Made by a program: the position numbers and the translations under genes. This document shows, in pieces, positions 25,791-34,541 of a stretch of DNA of 64,000 nucleotides. The stretch's first letter is position 1; each line of letters opens with the position of its first letter. Location of the stretch: the NCBI GenBank assembly GCA_963675935.2, contig CAXXPV010000003.1:1302001-1366000 (forward strand), read 5' to 3'. The notes beneath the pieces were generated by a model. That model was not told where the DNA came from. It ran no database searches and was given only the letters and a program-made list of their open reading frames with translations. The DNA comes from G963675935 sp963675935. Its GTDB lineage: Bacteria; Planctomycetota; Planctomycetia; Pirellulales; Thermoguttaceae.

Positions 25791-25910
25791 CGCTGAGAGA
25801 CTCCAGGTAGTGCCGAGTGTACGGAATAACGCTTCGTTGTCTTTTGCTTACTTGTCTTACGCTTGCTTTTGTGATCGACCGGCAGCCGTCTACTAGCCAC
25901 TAGCCACCAA

Positions 25911-26294
25911 CTATCGCAAATCCTTCACGCCCTTCTTGCCGGCCACCGTCTTCTTCGGACCCTTGCGAGTCCGGGCGTTGGTCCGGGTGCGCTGGCCGCG
26001 AACCGGCAGCCCACGACGATGCCGTATCCCGCGATAGCAACTGATGTCCTTCAACCGGGCGATGTTCTGGTTCCGCTGCCGGCGCAACTGACCCTCGACC
26101 ACGTAGTCTTTGTCGAGAAGCGCCGCCAACCGCGCCAGGGCGTCTTCATGGAGACCACGGGCGTGAGCCTGGGGGTCAATCCCCGCCTTGTGGCACAGAT
26201 CCCGCGCGATCTTCGGACCAACACCGTAGAGGTATGTCAGCGAAATCACCGTGGGGCGATCGTTCGGAATATCAACACCCAACAGACGCGGCAT
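25911..26294 (-). CDS. rpsM: Ribosomal protein S13
   Basis: A 127-residue S13, a head protein of the 30S subunit that contacts the P-site tRNA and bridges to the 50S subunit. The start MPRLLGVDIPNDRPTVISLT and the C-terminal RGLPVRGQRTRTNARTRKGP are diagnostic. It follows rpmJ in the usual order. The 116-base spacer to rpsK contains TAGCCACTAGCCAC-like low-complexity sequence. Confidence 0.96.
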   Translation of the reverse strand: MPRLLGVDIPNDRPTVISLTYLYGVGPKIARDLCHKAGIDPQAHARGLHEDALARLAALLDKDYVVEGQLRRQRNQNIARLKDISCYRGIRHRRGLPVRGQRTRTNARTRKGPKKTVAGKKGVKDLR

Positions 26295-26329
26295 GCTCAG
26301 GCACTCCTGTCCTTATCCTAAAAAACGAC

Positions 26330-26443
26330 TTAACCTTGGCGCTGTTTGTGGCGCGGATTGCTGCAAACCACGAACACGACCCCCCGGCGACGGACGATCT
26401 TGCAACTCTCACAAATTCGCTTCACACTGGCTCGAACTTTCAT
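26330..26443 (-). CDS. rpmJ: Ribosomal protein L36
   Basis: A 37-residue L36. The translation begins MKVRASVKRICESCKIVRRR and ends SNPRHKQRQG. The zinc ligands Cys11, Cys14, Cys27 and His32 are all present, so this is the zinc form. It lies 35 bases before rpsM. The 185-base gap on its other side is too small for infA, which often sits there. Confidence 0.95.
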   Translation of the reverse strand: MKVRASVKRICESCKIVRRRGVVFVVCSNPRHKQRQG

Positions 26444-26628
26444 GGCAGCGACACACTAATTTTGTTTGCTGGTATGAGGCAAAGTACCTCAGTATAAGCG
26501 CGATACCCCAAATCACACAAGGCCCTCTGAAAAAAAATTCAAACGGCCCAATTCTTGCGAAAATCGGCCGAAGTACCCTTCCGGCGGGTGGGATGCCGTC
26601 GGGCGAATCAACCCCAATCGACTTCTCC

Positions 26629-27450
26629 CTACCACGTCTCCCCGTTCGGCCCGGCCGTCAACACGCAAGGCCCATTTTCTGTAACAGCCACCGTATGCTC
26701 AAAATGGGCACTGGGTTTGCCGTCGGCGGTCACTTGCGTCCAATAATCGGCCTTCGGGCGAACCCGCTTCGTTCCCATGTTCACCATCGGCTCGATGGCG
26801 ATAATCAGCCCCGGCGTCAAGCGGAAATCCTCCGTCCCACGCCGAAGATGGCTGTTGACAAAATTCGGCACCTGGGGGTCTTCATGCATGTCGCGGCCGA
26901 TGCCGTGTCCGACAAACGCCTCGACCACCGAATACTTGTGCCGTTTTACGTAAGCCTCCATCTCGCCGGCCACCTGGCTCCACCGGGTACATCGACCCAG
27001 GAGCGTGATGGCCAGGCTCAGCGTATTTTTCGTAACGTCCAACAACCGCCGCACGTCCGGCGCAATTCGCCCGACGGGGTAGGTCGCCGCCGCGTCGCCG
27101 CACCAACCGTTCAGCTTGCAGCCCGTGTCGATGCTGACAATGTCGCCCTCGACCAACCGCCGAGGACCGGGAATTCCGTGGACCACTTCCTCGTTGATCG
27201 AAATGCAGGTGGTCGCCGGGAACGGCACCGTGCCCGGCACACCCTTGAACAACGGCACGGCCCGATGTTCGGCGAAAAAACCGTCAATCACGGCGTCGAT
27301 TTCCTCCGTCGTCACCCCCGGCCGAATCGCTGCCGAGGCCAACTGATGCGCCTGCCAGACCAAAAGGCCGGCTTTGCGCATTTCGGCGATTTCCCGCGAT
27401 GACCTAAGTATCTCCACACCTGGTTGCTCCCGGCAAAGGGGCATCTCCAA
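26629..27450 (-). CDS. map: Methionine aminopeptidase, type I
   Basis: A 273-residue enzyme that removes the initiator Met from new proteins. The five metal ligands can be placed: Asp in IVSIDTGC, Asp in WCGDAAATY, His in GHGIGRDMHEDP, Glu in IAIEPMVN and Glu in AHFEHTVAV. The N-terminus (LRSSREIAEMRKAGLLVWQ) is typical. The adk-map order matches the spc operon of many bacteria. Confidence 0.95.
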   Translation of the reverse strand: MEMPLCREQPGVEILRSSREIAEMRKAGLLVWQAHQLASAAIRPGVTTEEIDAVIDGFFAEHRAVPLFKGVPGTVPFPATTCISINEEVVHGIPGPRRLVEGDIVSIDTGCKLNGWCGDAAATYPVGRIAPDVRRLLDVTKNTLSLAITLLGRCTRWSQVAGEMEAYVKRHKYSVVEAFVGHGIGRDMHEDPQVPNFVNSHLRRGTEDFRLTPGLIIAIEPMVNMGTKRVRPKADYWTQVTADGKPSAHFEHTVAVTENGPCVLTAGPNGETW

Positions 27451-27551
27451 AATAAGGGCTAGAGGCTGCGGACTAGTGCGAAACCGAAAGCGGCTTTCTT
27501 ACTCTTCTCACGCTTCCCACCACTTCCTTCACACTTTCTAATCCCTAATCC

Positions 27552-28112
27552 CTAGCCTCTAGTCCCTTCCAACACCGCCTTGGCACGATCGAAAATCTCA
27601 TCCACCGTGCCAAGACCATTGATGCTCTTCAACGACCCGCGTTTCCCATAGTATTCCAACAGCGGCTCCGTCTGCTTCCTGTAGGCCACCAACCGCTGGC
27701 GAATCACCTCCGGCGTGTCGTCGGCACGACCGCGGCCGGCCAAACGGCGGAACAGCTCGTCCTCGGGAACCTGAAGCTCCAAAACCACGTCGAGCGGCGT
27801 TCGCTTCGCGGCCAACATCCGATCGAGCGCCTCGGCTTGTGCGATCGTCCGCGGAAAACCGTCGAGCAAATAACCTTTTTCGCAATCGGGCGACTCGAGC
27901 CTCTCGGCGATAATCGCCACGATGATGTCGTCGGGTACTAGCGCTCCAGCCGACATGAAGGTGTCGGCCTTCACGCCGACCGCCGTTTTCGCGTCGCGAG
28001 CGGCGCGGAGCATGTCGCCGGTCGAAAGGTGGGCCATCTTGTAGGTTTTGACCAACCGCTCCGCCTGCGTCCCCTTGCCCGCGCCCGGCGGACCGATGAA
28101 TACCATTCGCAT
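27552..28112 (-). CDS. adk: Adenylate kinase
   Basis: A 186-residue kinase that converts ATP + AMP to 2 ADP. The P-loop GPPGAGKGTQ, the AMP-site STGDMLRA and GFPRTIAQAEAL are present. The lid is of the short type (GRGRADDTPEVIRQRL), without the zinc-binding cysteines of long forms. I placed the start at the ATG giving MRMVFIGPPG; the frame is open four codons further. Confidence 0.95.
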   Translation of the reverse strand: MRMVFIGPPGAGKGTQAERLVKTYKMAHLSTGDMLRAARDAKTAVGVKADTFMSAGALVPDDIIVAIIAERLESPDCEKGYLLDGFPRTIAQAEALDRMLAAKRTPLDVVLELQVPEDELFRRLAGRGRADDTPEVIRQRLVAYRKQTEPLLEYYGKRGSLKSINGLGTVDEIFDRAKAVLEGTRG

Positions 28113-28128
28113 AAAAATCACCACCCTT

Positions 28129-28212
28129 GTTTAGCCGGCGGGCTTGCCCGCCGCGTCGAATGCGTGGAATCTTTTCCTCGCAAAACGCGGCGGATGAGTC
28201 CGCCGGCTAAAC
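28129..28212. repeat. Hairpin repeat, type C, copy 2
   Basis: Arms GTTTAGCCGGCGGGCTTGCC and complement, with a 30-base loop. It occupies the gap between secY and adk inside the ribosomal cluster, so the polycistronic transcript would carry it. Confidence 0.8.
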
Positions 28213-28225
28213 GACGTATTGTCAA

Positions 28226-29587
28226 TTACCCGCGTTCCAACAAGCCCTTGTAGTTTCTCATCACCAGATGGCTGTCGATCTTTTGGACCACGTCGAAGGC
28301 AACGCTGACAGCGATCAGCAAGCTCGTGCCGCCGTAGAAGCTGGCCAGATCGTACTTGACGCCGACCCACGCCGAAACCAACGTCGGCAAAACGGCCACC
28401 AGCGAAAGGAACCCGGCCCCGACGTAGGTGATCCGCACCATGACTTTTTCAAGATAGTCGGCCGTTCGCCGGCCCGGCCGATAACCGGGGATGAACGTGC
28501 CGTAGTTTTTCAGGTTGTCCGACATGTCCTTCGGATTGAAGGAGATGGCCGTCCAGAAATAGCAGAAGAAGTAAATCAGCAGGACGTAGAGGATGTTGTA
28601 CGTCCAGGAATCGCCACGGTGGAAGGCATCTTGGAGCGATTTCAAGCCAGGATAGGCGTTCGACAAAAACTGCAATGCAACGGAGGGGAACAACAGCAAG
28701 CTGCTGGCGAAGATGATGGGCATGACGCCGGCCTGATTCACCCGAAGCGGCAGATACTGGCGAGTGCCGCCGTAGACGCGGCGCCCGCGAACGTGCTTGG
28801 CGCTCTGCGTTGGAATTCGGCGCTGGCCCTGCGTAATCAACACCACGCCGGCCACCACGCTGACGAACAACACGGCAAGGACCAAAAGCGTTTCAACGCC
28901 GACGCCGCCGCCGCGGCCGGCGCTTCCCAACTCGAGACCGCCTTGCTGGACGATCGGCTTAACGATGTCGCTATAGCCCGCCGGCAACATGCGAGCGAGA
29001 ATGCCGGCCATAATCAACAGGCTGATGCCGTTGCCGATGCCGTATTCGTCGATTTGCTCGCCGAGCCACATGAGGAACACCGTGCCGGCCGTCATCGTCA
29101 ATACGCCGACGAGTTGCCAGCCGAAGGTGTGGAACTGCGGATAAACCAAACTGTTTTCCATGTTCGTTCCCATTAGGAAGCGAACGTAAATCCAGCTTTG
29201 GCCGAGGCACAAAATAACCGTGGCGTAGCGTGTGTATTCGTTGATCTTTTTCCGCCCGCTTTCTCCCTCCTTCTGCAGCTTCTCCAACGGCGGATAGACG
29301 CTGCCGAGCAACTGGAAGATAATCGACGCGGAGATGTAGGGCATGATGCCCAGGCCGAAGATCGTGGCCTGGCTCAATTGGCTGGCGCTGAACACCGACA
29401 CCTTGTTGAAGATGTCGGCCAAGCCGCCTTCCGCCGATTGGCTGAAGAAGGCGGTCATCTTCGCGGTATTGACGATCGGCAGCGGAATCTGCCAACCGAC
29501 GCGGTAGATGGCCAGCAGCAAGAGCGTCAATAAAATCTTTTGACGCAATTCCGGGATGGTGAAGATGACACGAATTTTTTCCCACAT
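28226..29587 (-). CDS. secY: Protein translocase subunit SecY
   Basis: A 453-residue membrane protein with about ten hydrophobic segments, the central channel of the Sec translocon. Typical parts are IFTIPELRQKILLTLLLLAI at the start, GLGIMPYISASIIFQLL, LGEQIDEYGIGNGISLLIMAG and NQAGVMPIIFASSLL. A Gly-rich stretch (GSAGRGGGVGVETLL) lies in the loop after the fifth segment. Position after rplO is standard. Confidence 0.96.
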   Translation of the reverse strand: MWEKIRVIFTIPELRQKILLTLLLLAIYRVGWQIPLPIVNTAKMTAFFSQSAEGGLADIFNKVSVFSASQLSQATIFGLGIMPYISASIIFQLLGSVYPPLEKLQKEGESGRKKINEYTRYATVILCLGQSWIYVRFLMGTNMENSLVYPQFHTFGWQLVGVLTMTAGTVFLMWLGEQIDEYGIGNGISLLIMAGILARMLPAGYSDIVKPIVQQGGLELGSAGRGGGVGVETLLVLAVLFVSVVAGVVLITQGQRRIPTQSAKHVRGRRVYGGTRQYLPLRVNQAGVMPIIFASSLLLFPSVALQFLSNAYPGLKSLQDAFHRGDSWTYNILYVLLIYFFCYFWTAISFNPKDMSDNLKNYGTFIPGYRPGRRTADYLEKVMVRITYVGAGFLSLVAVLPTLVSAWVGVKYDLASFYGGTSLLIAVSVAFDVVQKIDSHLVMRNYKGLLERG

Positions 29588-29611
29588 GGCTCGATCCGTC
29601 TGAACAGAGGG

Positions 29612-29670
29612 ATAAGGGGCTAGGGGCTAGGGATTAGGGGCTAGACTCTAGCCGCTAGACCCTAGCCCCC
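29612..29670. repeat. Low-complexity GGGGCTA spacer
   Basis: The gap between rplO and secY consists of short units such as AGGGGCTAGGGGCTAGGGAT followed by near-complementary CTAGCCGCTAGACCCTAGCC, so it can fold on itself. Similar stretches are at about 25155-25200 and 27450-27560. Confidence 0.6.
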
Positions 29671-29677
29671 ATTTCCA

Positions 29678-30169
29678 TCACCGGCTCTTCACTTTCATCT
29701 TGTTTTTCACGACCGGCTTTTTGCCGGGCAGGACAACAACCTGCCCGCCGGCTTTCTCGATCTTCTCCGCCGCCGAACGGCTGAAATGGTGCGCCGAAAT
29801 TTTGAGGCTCTTGCTCAACTCTCCGTTGCCGAGCACCTTCAACTGATCGTAGGCGCCCTTGATGAGACCCTTGACGCGAAGCGCCTCGCCCGAGACTTCC
29901 TCGCCGCTCTGGAAGTTGCTTTCCAACGACGACAAGTTGATGATCGCCACCGTTTCGGCAAAGCGGTTGTTGAAACCGCGTTTGGGGATACGGCGAACCA
30001 TGGGCATTTGACCGCCCTCGAAGATCGGCGAGGTGGACGAGCCGGAGCGACACCCCTGGCCCTTGCTGCCGCGGCCGGCGGTCTCGCCCTGGCCGGAACC
30101 AAGGCCGCGGCCGACGCGCTTCCGCGCTTTGTTCTTCTGAATACCGTGATGGACGTCGTTAAGATTCAT
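29678..30169 (-). CDS. rplO: Ribosomal protein L15
   Basis: A 163-residue L15, an early 50S assembly protein. The N-terminal RKRVGRGLGSGQGETAGRGS and the VRRIPKRGFNNRF segment are diagnostic. The start codon overlaps the stop of rpsE by four bases, leaving no room for rpmD (L30), which normally lies between them. Confidence 0.95.
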   Translation of the reverse strand: MNLNDVHHGIQKNKARKRVGRGLGSGQGETAGRGSKGQGCRSGSSTSPIFEGGQMPMVRRIPKRGFNNRFAETVAIINLSSLESNFQSGEEVSGEALRVKGLIKGAYDQLKVLGNGELSKSLKISAHHFSRSAAEKIEKAGGQVVVLPGKKPVVKNKMKVKSR

Positions 30170-30651
30170 GACAGCGAAACTCCCCGCAGGCGCTCGACTT
30201 CGCTCTGCGAGCGAAGCTGTTTCAAAGCTTCAAGGGTGGCTTTTACCAGGTTGGTCGGATTGTTCGAGCCGAAGCTCTTCGTCAAAATGTCGTGCAGCCC
30301 GCACGCCTCGCACACCGCCCGGACCGCCGCGCCGGCGATCACGCCGGTGCCTGGCCCCGCGGGAACGAGCACCACTTGGGCCGCGCCGAAGTGACCTTTC
30401 ACCGTGTGCGGAATCGTCGTGCCTTCGACGTGGATGTTCAACAGGTTGCGGCTGCCGTCCTTGACGGCCTTTTCGACCGCCGGCGGAACCTCATTGGCCT
30501 TGCCGTATCCATAGCCCACGCGGCCTTGGCCGTCGCCGACGACCACAAGCGCCGTGAAGCTGAACCGCCGGCCGCCTTTGACCACCGCGGCGCAACGCCG
30601 AATTTTGATGACCTTATCGGTCAGTTGTCCAGGGACTGTGTCGGTTGACAT
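30166..30651 (-). CDS. rpsE: Ribosomal protein S5
   Basis: A 161-residue S5 with the RNA-binding N domain (CAAVVKGGRRFSFTALVVVG) and the C domain (VVLVPAGPGTGVIAGAAVRA). S5 supports decoding fidelity. I took the ATG at 30651; an in-frame GTG lies 12 bases upstream. Overlaps rplO by 4 bases. Confidence 0.95.
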   Translation of the reverse strand: MSTDTVPGQLTDKVIKIRRCAAVVKGGRRFSFTALVVVGDGQGRVGYGYGKANEVPPAVEKAVKDGSRNLLNIHVEGTTIPHTVKGHFGAAQVVLVPAGPGTGVIAGAAVRAVCEACGLHDILTKSFGSNNPTNLVKATLEALKQLRSQSEVERLRGVSLS

Positions 30652-30681
30652 AACAGGAGTCACAGGGGGTCAAGGGTCAGT

Positions 30682-30758
30682 CGTAGGTTATGCTTTAGCA
30701 TAACGAAAAGCGTTTCACGCCAATCACGCCAAAGTGTTATGCTGAAGCATAACCTACG
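30682..30758. repeat. Hairpin repeat, type F, copy 2 (paired)
   Basis: CGTAGGTTATGCTTTAGCAT and the complementary arm about 30 bases on. It lies between rplR and rpsE, inside the cluster. Confidence 0.8.
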
Positions 30759-30769
30759 CAACTATTATA

Positions 30770-31138
30770 CTAAAATACCAATCCGGCCTCTCGGGCGGCG
30801 TCGGCCATCGCGGCGACGCGGCCGTGATACTTGTACTCGCGGCGATCGAAAACAACCTCTTTCACGCCGGCGGCAATCGCCCGCTGGGCAATCGACTTGC
30901 CCACTGCGATGGCGGCCGTCTTATTGCCGCCGTAGCGAGCCGACTCGCGAATTTCCTTGTCCATCGTACTCGCCGAGGCCAATGTCTTGCCGGCCGCGTC
31001 GTCGATGATCTGGGCGTAGAAATTCTGATGGCTACGGAAGACGCACAAGCGGGGACGCGTGGTGTCGCGTTTCAACCGATTGCGGACCCGAAAACCACGG
31101 CGGCGCCGCTGCTTGCCAACTTGTCGATCGTGTCTCAT
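30770..31138 (-). CDS. rplR: Ribosomal protein L18
   Basis: A 122-residue L18, which binds 5S rRNA. RPRLCVFRSHQNFYAQIIDD and the C-terminal FDRREYKYHGRVAAMADAAREAGLVF (given here only as landmarks) fit the family; the length is normal. Confidence 0.95.
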   Translation of the reverse strand: MRHDRQVGKQRRRRGFRVRNRLKRDTTRPRLCVFRSHQNFYAQIIDDAAGKTLASASTMDKEIRESARYGGNKTAAIAVGKSIAQRAIAAGVKEVVFDRREYKYHGRVAAMADAAREAGLVF

Positions 31139-31151
31139 CGCCTATTCCTCC

Positions 31152-31208
31152 CCGCGACCACGGGTCGCGGCTTTTCGTATACCAATTTAACGCGACCACG
31201 GGTCGCGG
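31152..31208. repeat. Twin short hairpins, type H
   Basis: CGCGACCACGGGTCGCGG occurs twice (31153-31170 and 31191-31208), each an imperfect palindrome, in the gap between rplF and rplR. Related forms with changed bases are at about 9213 and 37479. Confidence 0.7.
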
Positions 31209-31224
31209 CATTTCATATTCTATT

Positions 31225-31770
31225 TTACTTGGCCATCGCCTTGCCCTGCTTGCGCCGGACGGCCTCGCCGAGGAAGCGGATGCCCTTGCCCTTGTACGGC
31301 TCCGGCTTGCGTAGCGCCCGGACTGCGGCGGCAAAATGCCCCACCTTCTGCTTCTCGATCCCTTGAATCACGATATGCTGTTGATCGGGAACCGTCACCT
31401 TCAAGCCGTCGGGAATGGGAACTTGCAACTCGTTGGCCAAGCCGACGCGAAGCTGCAACATCTTCCCTTGCAAGGCGGCAAGATAACCGACGCCCTGAAT
31501 TTCCAACCGCTTCTCGTAACCTTCCACCACGCCGACAACCATGTTGGCGATCAGTGCGCGGGTCAGACCGTGCAACGCGCGGCTGAGCCGCTCGTCGTCG
31601 CGCCGGGCGACCGTCACGGCCTTGACCTGCTCGTCGTATTGCACGGAGACCTCCGGTCGATGCTCCCATTCGAGCTTGCCCTTCGGGCCTTCAACGGAGA
31701 TCATGCGGTCGACGATCTGGACCTTGACCCCTGCGGGAACCTGCACCGGTTTTTTTCCGATCCGAGACAT
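31225..31770 (-). CDS. rplF: Ribosomal protein L6
   Basis: A 181-residue L6. The start MSRIGKKPVQVPAGVKVQI and the C-terminal PEPYKGKGIRFLGEAVRRK (the L6 signature) are clear. L6 lies near the factor-binding site of the 50S subunit. Usual place between rpsH and rplR. Confidence 0.96.
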   Translation of the reverse strand: MSRIGKKPVQVPAGVKVQIVDRMISVEGPKGKLEWEHRPEVSVQYDEQVKAVTVARRDDERLSRALHGLTRALIANMVVGVVEGYEKRLEIQGVGYLAALQGKMLQLRVGLANELQVPIPDGLKVTVPDQQHIVIQGIEKQKVGHFAAAVRALRKPEPYKGKGIRFLGEAVRRKQGKAMAK

Positions 31771-31847
31771 TGTAATTCGCTATTCGAACAAAGATTGAAA
31801 ATTGAAAATCGCCTATTGAAAACTGCAAATTCGCGTGTTTTCAATCA

Positions 31848-32243
31848 TTACCATATCTCGCACAGCACTTCGCCGCCGAGCTTGCGCTGCCGGGCCTCGC
31901 GGTCGCTGATCACGCCGCGGCTCGTGCTGATAATGCGAATGCCCAGGCCGCCGAGCACGGGTCGCAAGTCGTCCGCGCCGCTGTAGACGCGGCGTCCCGG
32001 CTTGCTCACGCGCTTGATGCGGCGGATCACCCGCTCTCCGTTCGGGCCATATTTCAAGTGGACGCGAAGGTGGTTCGCGGGCTTGCTCTCCACCTCCTCC
32101 CAGTCCCAAATATAGCCTTCGCGCTTCAATACTTCCGCCAGCCCCCTTTTTACCTTGGAGACGGGCATATCGATTTGGGGCCGTTCGACGCGCACCGCGT
32201 TGCGGATGCGAGTCAACATGTCGGCGATCGGGTCGGTCATCAT
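31848..32243 (-). CDS. rpsH: Ribosomal protein S8
   Basis: A 131-residue S8 (start MMTDPIADMLTRIRNAV; C-terminal STSRGVISDREARQRKLGGE, the family signature). S8 binds the central domain of 16S rRNA and represses the spc operon in E. coli. Two adjacent ATG codons could start it. Confidence 0.96.
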   Translation of the reverse strand: MMTDPIADMLTRIRNAVRVERPQIDMPVSKVKRGLAEVLKREGYIWDWEEVESKPANHLRVHLKYGPNGERVIRRIKRVSKPGRRVYSGADDLRPVLGGLGIRIISTSRGVISDREARQRKLGGEVLCEIW

Positions 32244-32300
32244 CGGTAGGATGTCCCTTTCGGGCCTAGAACTATATTCACTGCGTTCGCAAAAACCCTT

Positions 32301-32486
32301 TTACCAACTCGCTTTGCGGACACCGGGAATCAAACCTTCGTCGGCAAGATTGCGAAAACAAATGCGACAAATGCCGAACTTCTGGTACACCGCGCGGGGT
32401 CGTCCGCATATCCGGCACCGCCTCACGAGACGTGTCGAAAACTTGGGCTTCCGTTGCGACATTGCGATCTTTGATTTACTGGCCAT
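32301..32486 (-). CDS. rpsN: Ribosomal protein S14, zinc (type Z) form
   Basis: A 61-residue S14 of the short type with four zinc cysteines, Cys24, Cys27, Cys40 and Cys43 (RRCRICGRPRAVYQKFGICR). The C-terminal LADEGLIPGVRKASW is conserved. It lies between rplE and rpsH. Confidence 0.96.
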   Translation of the reverse strand: MASKSKIAMSQRKPKFSTRLVRRCRICGRPRAVYQKFGICRICFRNLADEGLIPGVRKASW

Positions 32487-32532
32487 TGCGGTAATCGTCC
32501 TCGGAATCAGTAGCTGGTCTCTTCTTCTCTTC

Positions 32533-33141
32533 TCACGCCGCCCGGAGCGGCATCCCCAACGCGCGAACCAACTCGCGACCGTCGTTGTCGTTGATCGCGC
32601 TGGTGACCAACGTAATGTTCATTCCCTGCGGATTCGTGAACCGGTCCGGATTCAACTCGGGAAACACCAATTGCTCGGTCAAACCCAGGTTGTAGTTGCC
32701 ACGGCCGTCGAAAGCGTCGGGATCCAGACCGCGGAAGTCGCGAACTCGCGGCAACGCGATCGAAACCAAACGATCGAGGAATTCCCACATCCGCTTGCCC
32801 CGCAACGTCACCTTGACTCCGATGGGCATGCCCTCGCGGAGCTTGAAGTTGGCGATCGACTTGCGGCTCAACGTCACCAACGGCTTTTGGCCGGTGATCG
32901 TTTTCATCGCTTCGACCGCGTCTTCCATGTATTTCTTTTCGCCGATGGCCTTGCCCACGCCCATGTTGACGACGATCTTTTGCAGGCGAGGCAACGACAT
33001 CGGGTTGGTGCGTCCCAGTTTTTCCGCCAACTTGGGCAGAATTTCCTTGTGGTATTTTTCCAACAAACGCGGCGTCGGAATGACTTCCGGCTCCTTCGAT
33101 TGCTCGTCTTTGCTCGGTTTTTTCGCTTTGGCTGCGCTCAT
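32533..33141 (-). CDS. rplE: Ribosomal protein L5
   Basis: About 202 residues, with the L5 core (LPRLQKIVVNMGVGKAIGEK; LREGMPIGVKVTLRG), which binds 5S rRNA. A Lys/Glu-rich N-terminal extension of about 20 residues precedes it. I chose the ATG at 33141; an in-frame GTG lies 12 bases upstream. Confidence 0.94.
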   Translation of the reverse strand: MSAAKAKKPSKDEQSKEPEVIPTPRLLEKYHKEILPKLAEKLGRTNPMSLPRLQKIVVNMGVGKAIGEKKYMEDAVEAMKTITGQKPLVTLSRKSIANFKLREGMPIGVKVTLRGKRMWEFLDRLVSIALPRVRDFRGLDPDAFDGRGNYNLGLTEQLVFPELNPDRFTNPQGMNITLVTSAINDNDGRELVRALGMPLRAA

Positions 33142-33243
33142 GTCGTTTTTCACTCTTGCCGGCGAACGTTCGGCTGCTAAATTAAGTTTCTCGAAACAAC
33201 CGGTGATCGCGTATTTTCTTCACTAGCCACTGACCACTGGCCA

Positions 33244-33594
33244 CTATTTCACGGCGTAGCTGGTCTTGGGCGGCGAAACCTGCCCATTGCTCGCGCCGCA
33301 CTTCTTGCAATAACGCTCCTTGGCGCCGTTGGGCAAATACCTCGCGCCCACTCGGGTGGCCGCGCCGCAAGCCTCACACACCAACGCCACGTTGCTGGCC
33401 GCGATGGGCATCTCCTTCGACAGCCGACCGCCCTGCGGATTCTTTTGGCTGCGCTTCACGTGTTTGTACACGCGATTGACCCCCTCGACCACCAACTTGC
33501 CTGTCTTCCGATTCACGCGCAACACCTTCGAGGTGGTTCCGCGGTCCTCGCCAGAGATCACTTTCACGGTGTCGTTCGATTTAATCCACATCAC
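33244..33594 (-). CDS. rplX: Ribosomal protein L24
   Basis: A 116-residue L24 with the KOW motif (DTVKVISGEDRGTTSKVLRV) and a C-terminal two-CxxC zinc ribbon (VCEACG and CKKCG). L24 starts 50S assembly. Its ATG overlaps the rplN stop region by 4 bases on the other side of the pair. Confidence 0.94.
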   Translation of the reverse strand: MMWIKSNDTVKVISGEDRGTTSKVLRVNRKTGKLVVEGVNRVYKHVKRSQKNPQGGRLSKEMPIAASNVALVCEACGAATRVGARYLPNGAKERYCKKCGASNGQVSPPKTSYAVK

Positions 33595-33959
33595 ACTACC
33601 TCGCTGGCGAGACTCACAATCTTCATGAAGTTCCGATCTCGCAGTTCGCGGGCGACGGCCCCGAAAATTCGGGTGCCCTTCGGGTTCTTATCGTTGTCGA
33701 TAATCACCGCCGCGTTGCTGTCAAATCGGACGTAACTGCCGTCGGCGCGACGGGTCGGCTGCTTGCATCGCACGATCACCGCGCGAACCACGGCGCCTTT
33801 TTTCATGTCGCTGCCCGGCGACACGCTTTTCACGCTGCAAACGACGATGTCGCCGATGCGGGCGAATCGCTTCTTCGCGCCGCCTAGCACCTTGAAACAC
33901 CCCAATTCCCTCGCGCCCGTGTTGTCGGCCACGGCGAGCCGCGTCTGCATCTGAATCAT
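33591..33959 (-). CDS. rplN: Ribosomal protein L14
   Basis: A 122-residue L14 (MIQMQTRLAVADNTGARELG; GTRIFGAVARELRDRNFMKI), a subunit-bridge protein of the 50S particle. It overlaps rplX downstream and rpsQ upstream by 4 bases each, so the three are probably translationally coupled. Confidence 0.96.
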   Translation of the reverse strand: MIQMQTRLAVADNTGARELGCFKVLGGAKKRFARIGDIVVCSVKSVSPGSDMKKGAVVRAVIVRCKQPTRRADGSYVRFDSNAAVIIDNDKNPKGTRIFGAVARELRDRNFMKIVSLASEVV

Positions 33960-34276
33960 GTTTGCTCCCCGGCGGATTCCGCCTGCTCGCGTCCGTGCCG
34001 AGCGGCGGCTCGCATCGCCGCCAAATCGACCAGCCGCCCCTTCTCGACCACGCGGACCAACTCCCAGCGTTTTGTCCGGGAAAGCGGCCGCGACTCGATG
34101 ATTTCGACCAGGTCGCCCGCGTGCGATTCGTTGTTTTCGTCATGCACGTGACAGACCGTCTTGCGTCGGACGTACTTGCCATACCGCGGATGCTTGACCA
34201 GCCGTGGAATTTCCACGCGGCGCGTCTTGGCAGCCTTGTCGCTCGTGACGATCCCCGTTTCAACTCGCTTAGGCAT
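33956..34276 (-). CDS. rpsQ: Ribosomal protein S17
   Basis: About 106 residues; the OB-fold core (GIVTSDKAAKTRRVEIPRLV, HDENNESHAGDLVEIIESRP) is S17. A C-terminal tail of about 25 residues, Ala- and Glu-rich, extends the usual 85. The ATG at 34276 overlaps the rpmC stop by 8 bases. Confidence 0.94.
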   Translation of the reverse strand: MPKRVETGIVTSDKAAKTRRVEIPRLVKHPRYGKYVRRKTVCHVHDENNESHAGDLVEIIESRPLSRTKRWELVRVVEKGRLVDLAAMRAAARHGREQAESAGEQT

Positions 34277-34529
34277 TGGCTTGTTCCTGCTTCTCAACTT
34301 CCCGGCCCGCCGTTTGGGCGGCCGCTTCCCGCTCGGCGGCGAGTTTGCGCTGGTTCTGAATCGTTTGAATCCTGGCGACCGCCCGGCGATGCTTGCGAAG
34401 TTCGCTGGGCGCGTCGAGCCGCTCCGTCTGCGCCTGAAGACGCAGATGGAACAGATTGCCCGTCGTCTCCTTCAGGGTCAACGCCAAATGCTCGTCGCTC
34501 ATTTCCCGATATTCGGAGGCTTTTGTCAT
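34269..34529 (-). CDS. rpmC: Ribosomal protein L29
   Basis: An 86-residue L29 (YREMSDEHLALTLKETTGNL; RLDAPSELRKHRRAVARIQT), which sits at the peptide exit. About 18 residues of Ala/Glu-rich tail extend the usual length. It lies between rplP and rpsQ as expected. Confidence 0.93.
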   Translation of the reverse strand: MTKASEYREMSDEHLALTLKETTGNLFHLRLQAQTERLDAPSELRKHRRAVARIQTIQNQRKLAAEREAAAQTAGREVEKQEQANA

Positions 34530-34541
34530 CGGTGAATATCC

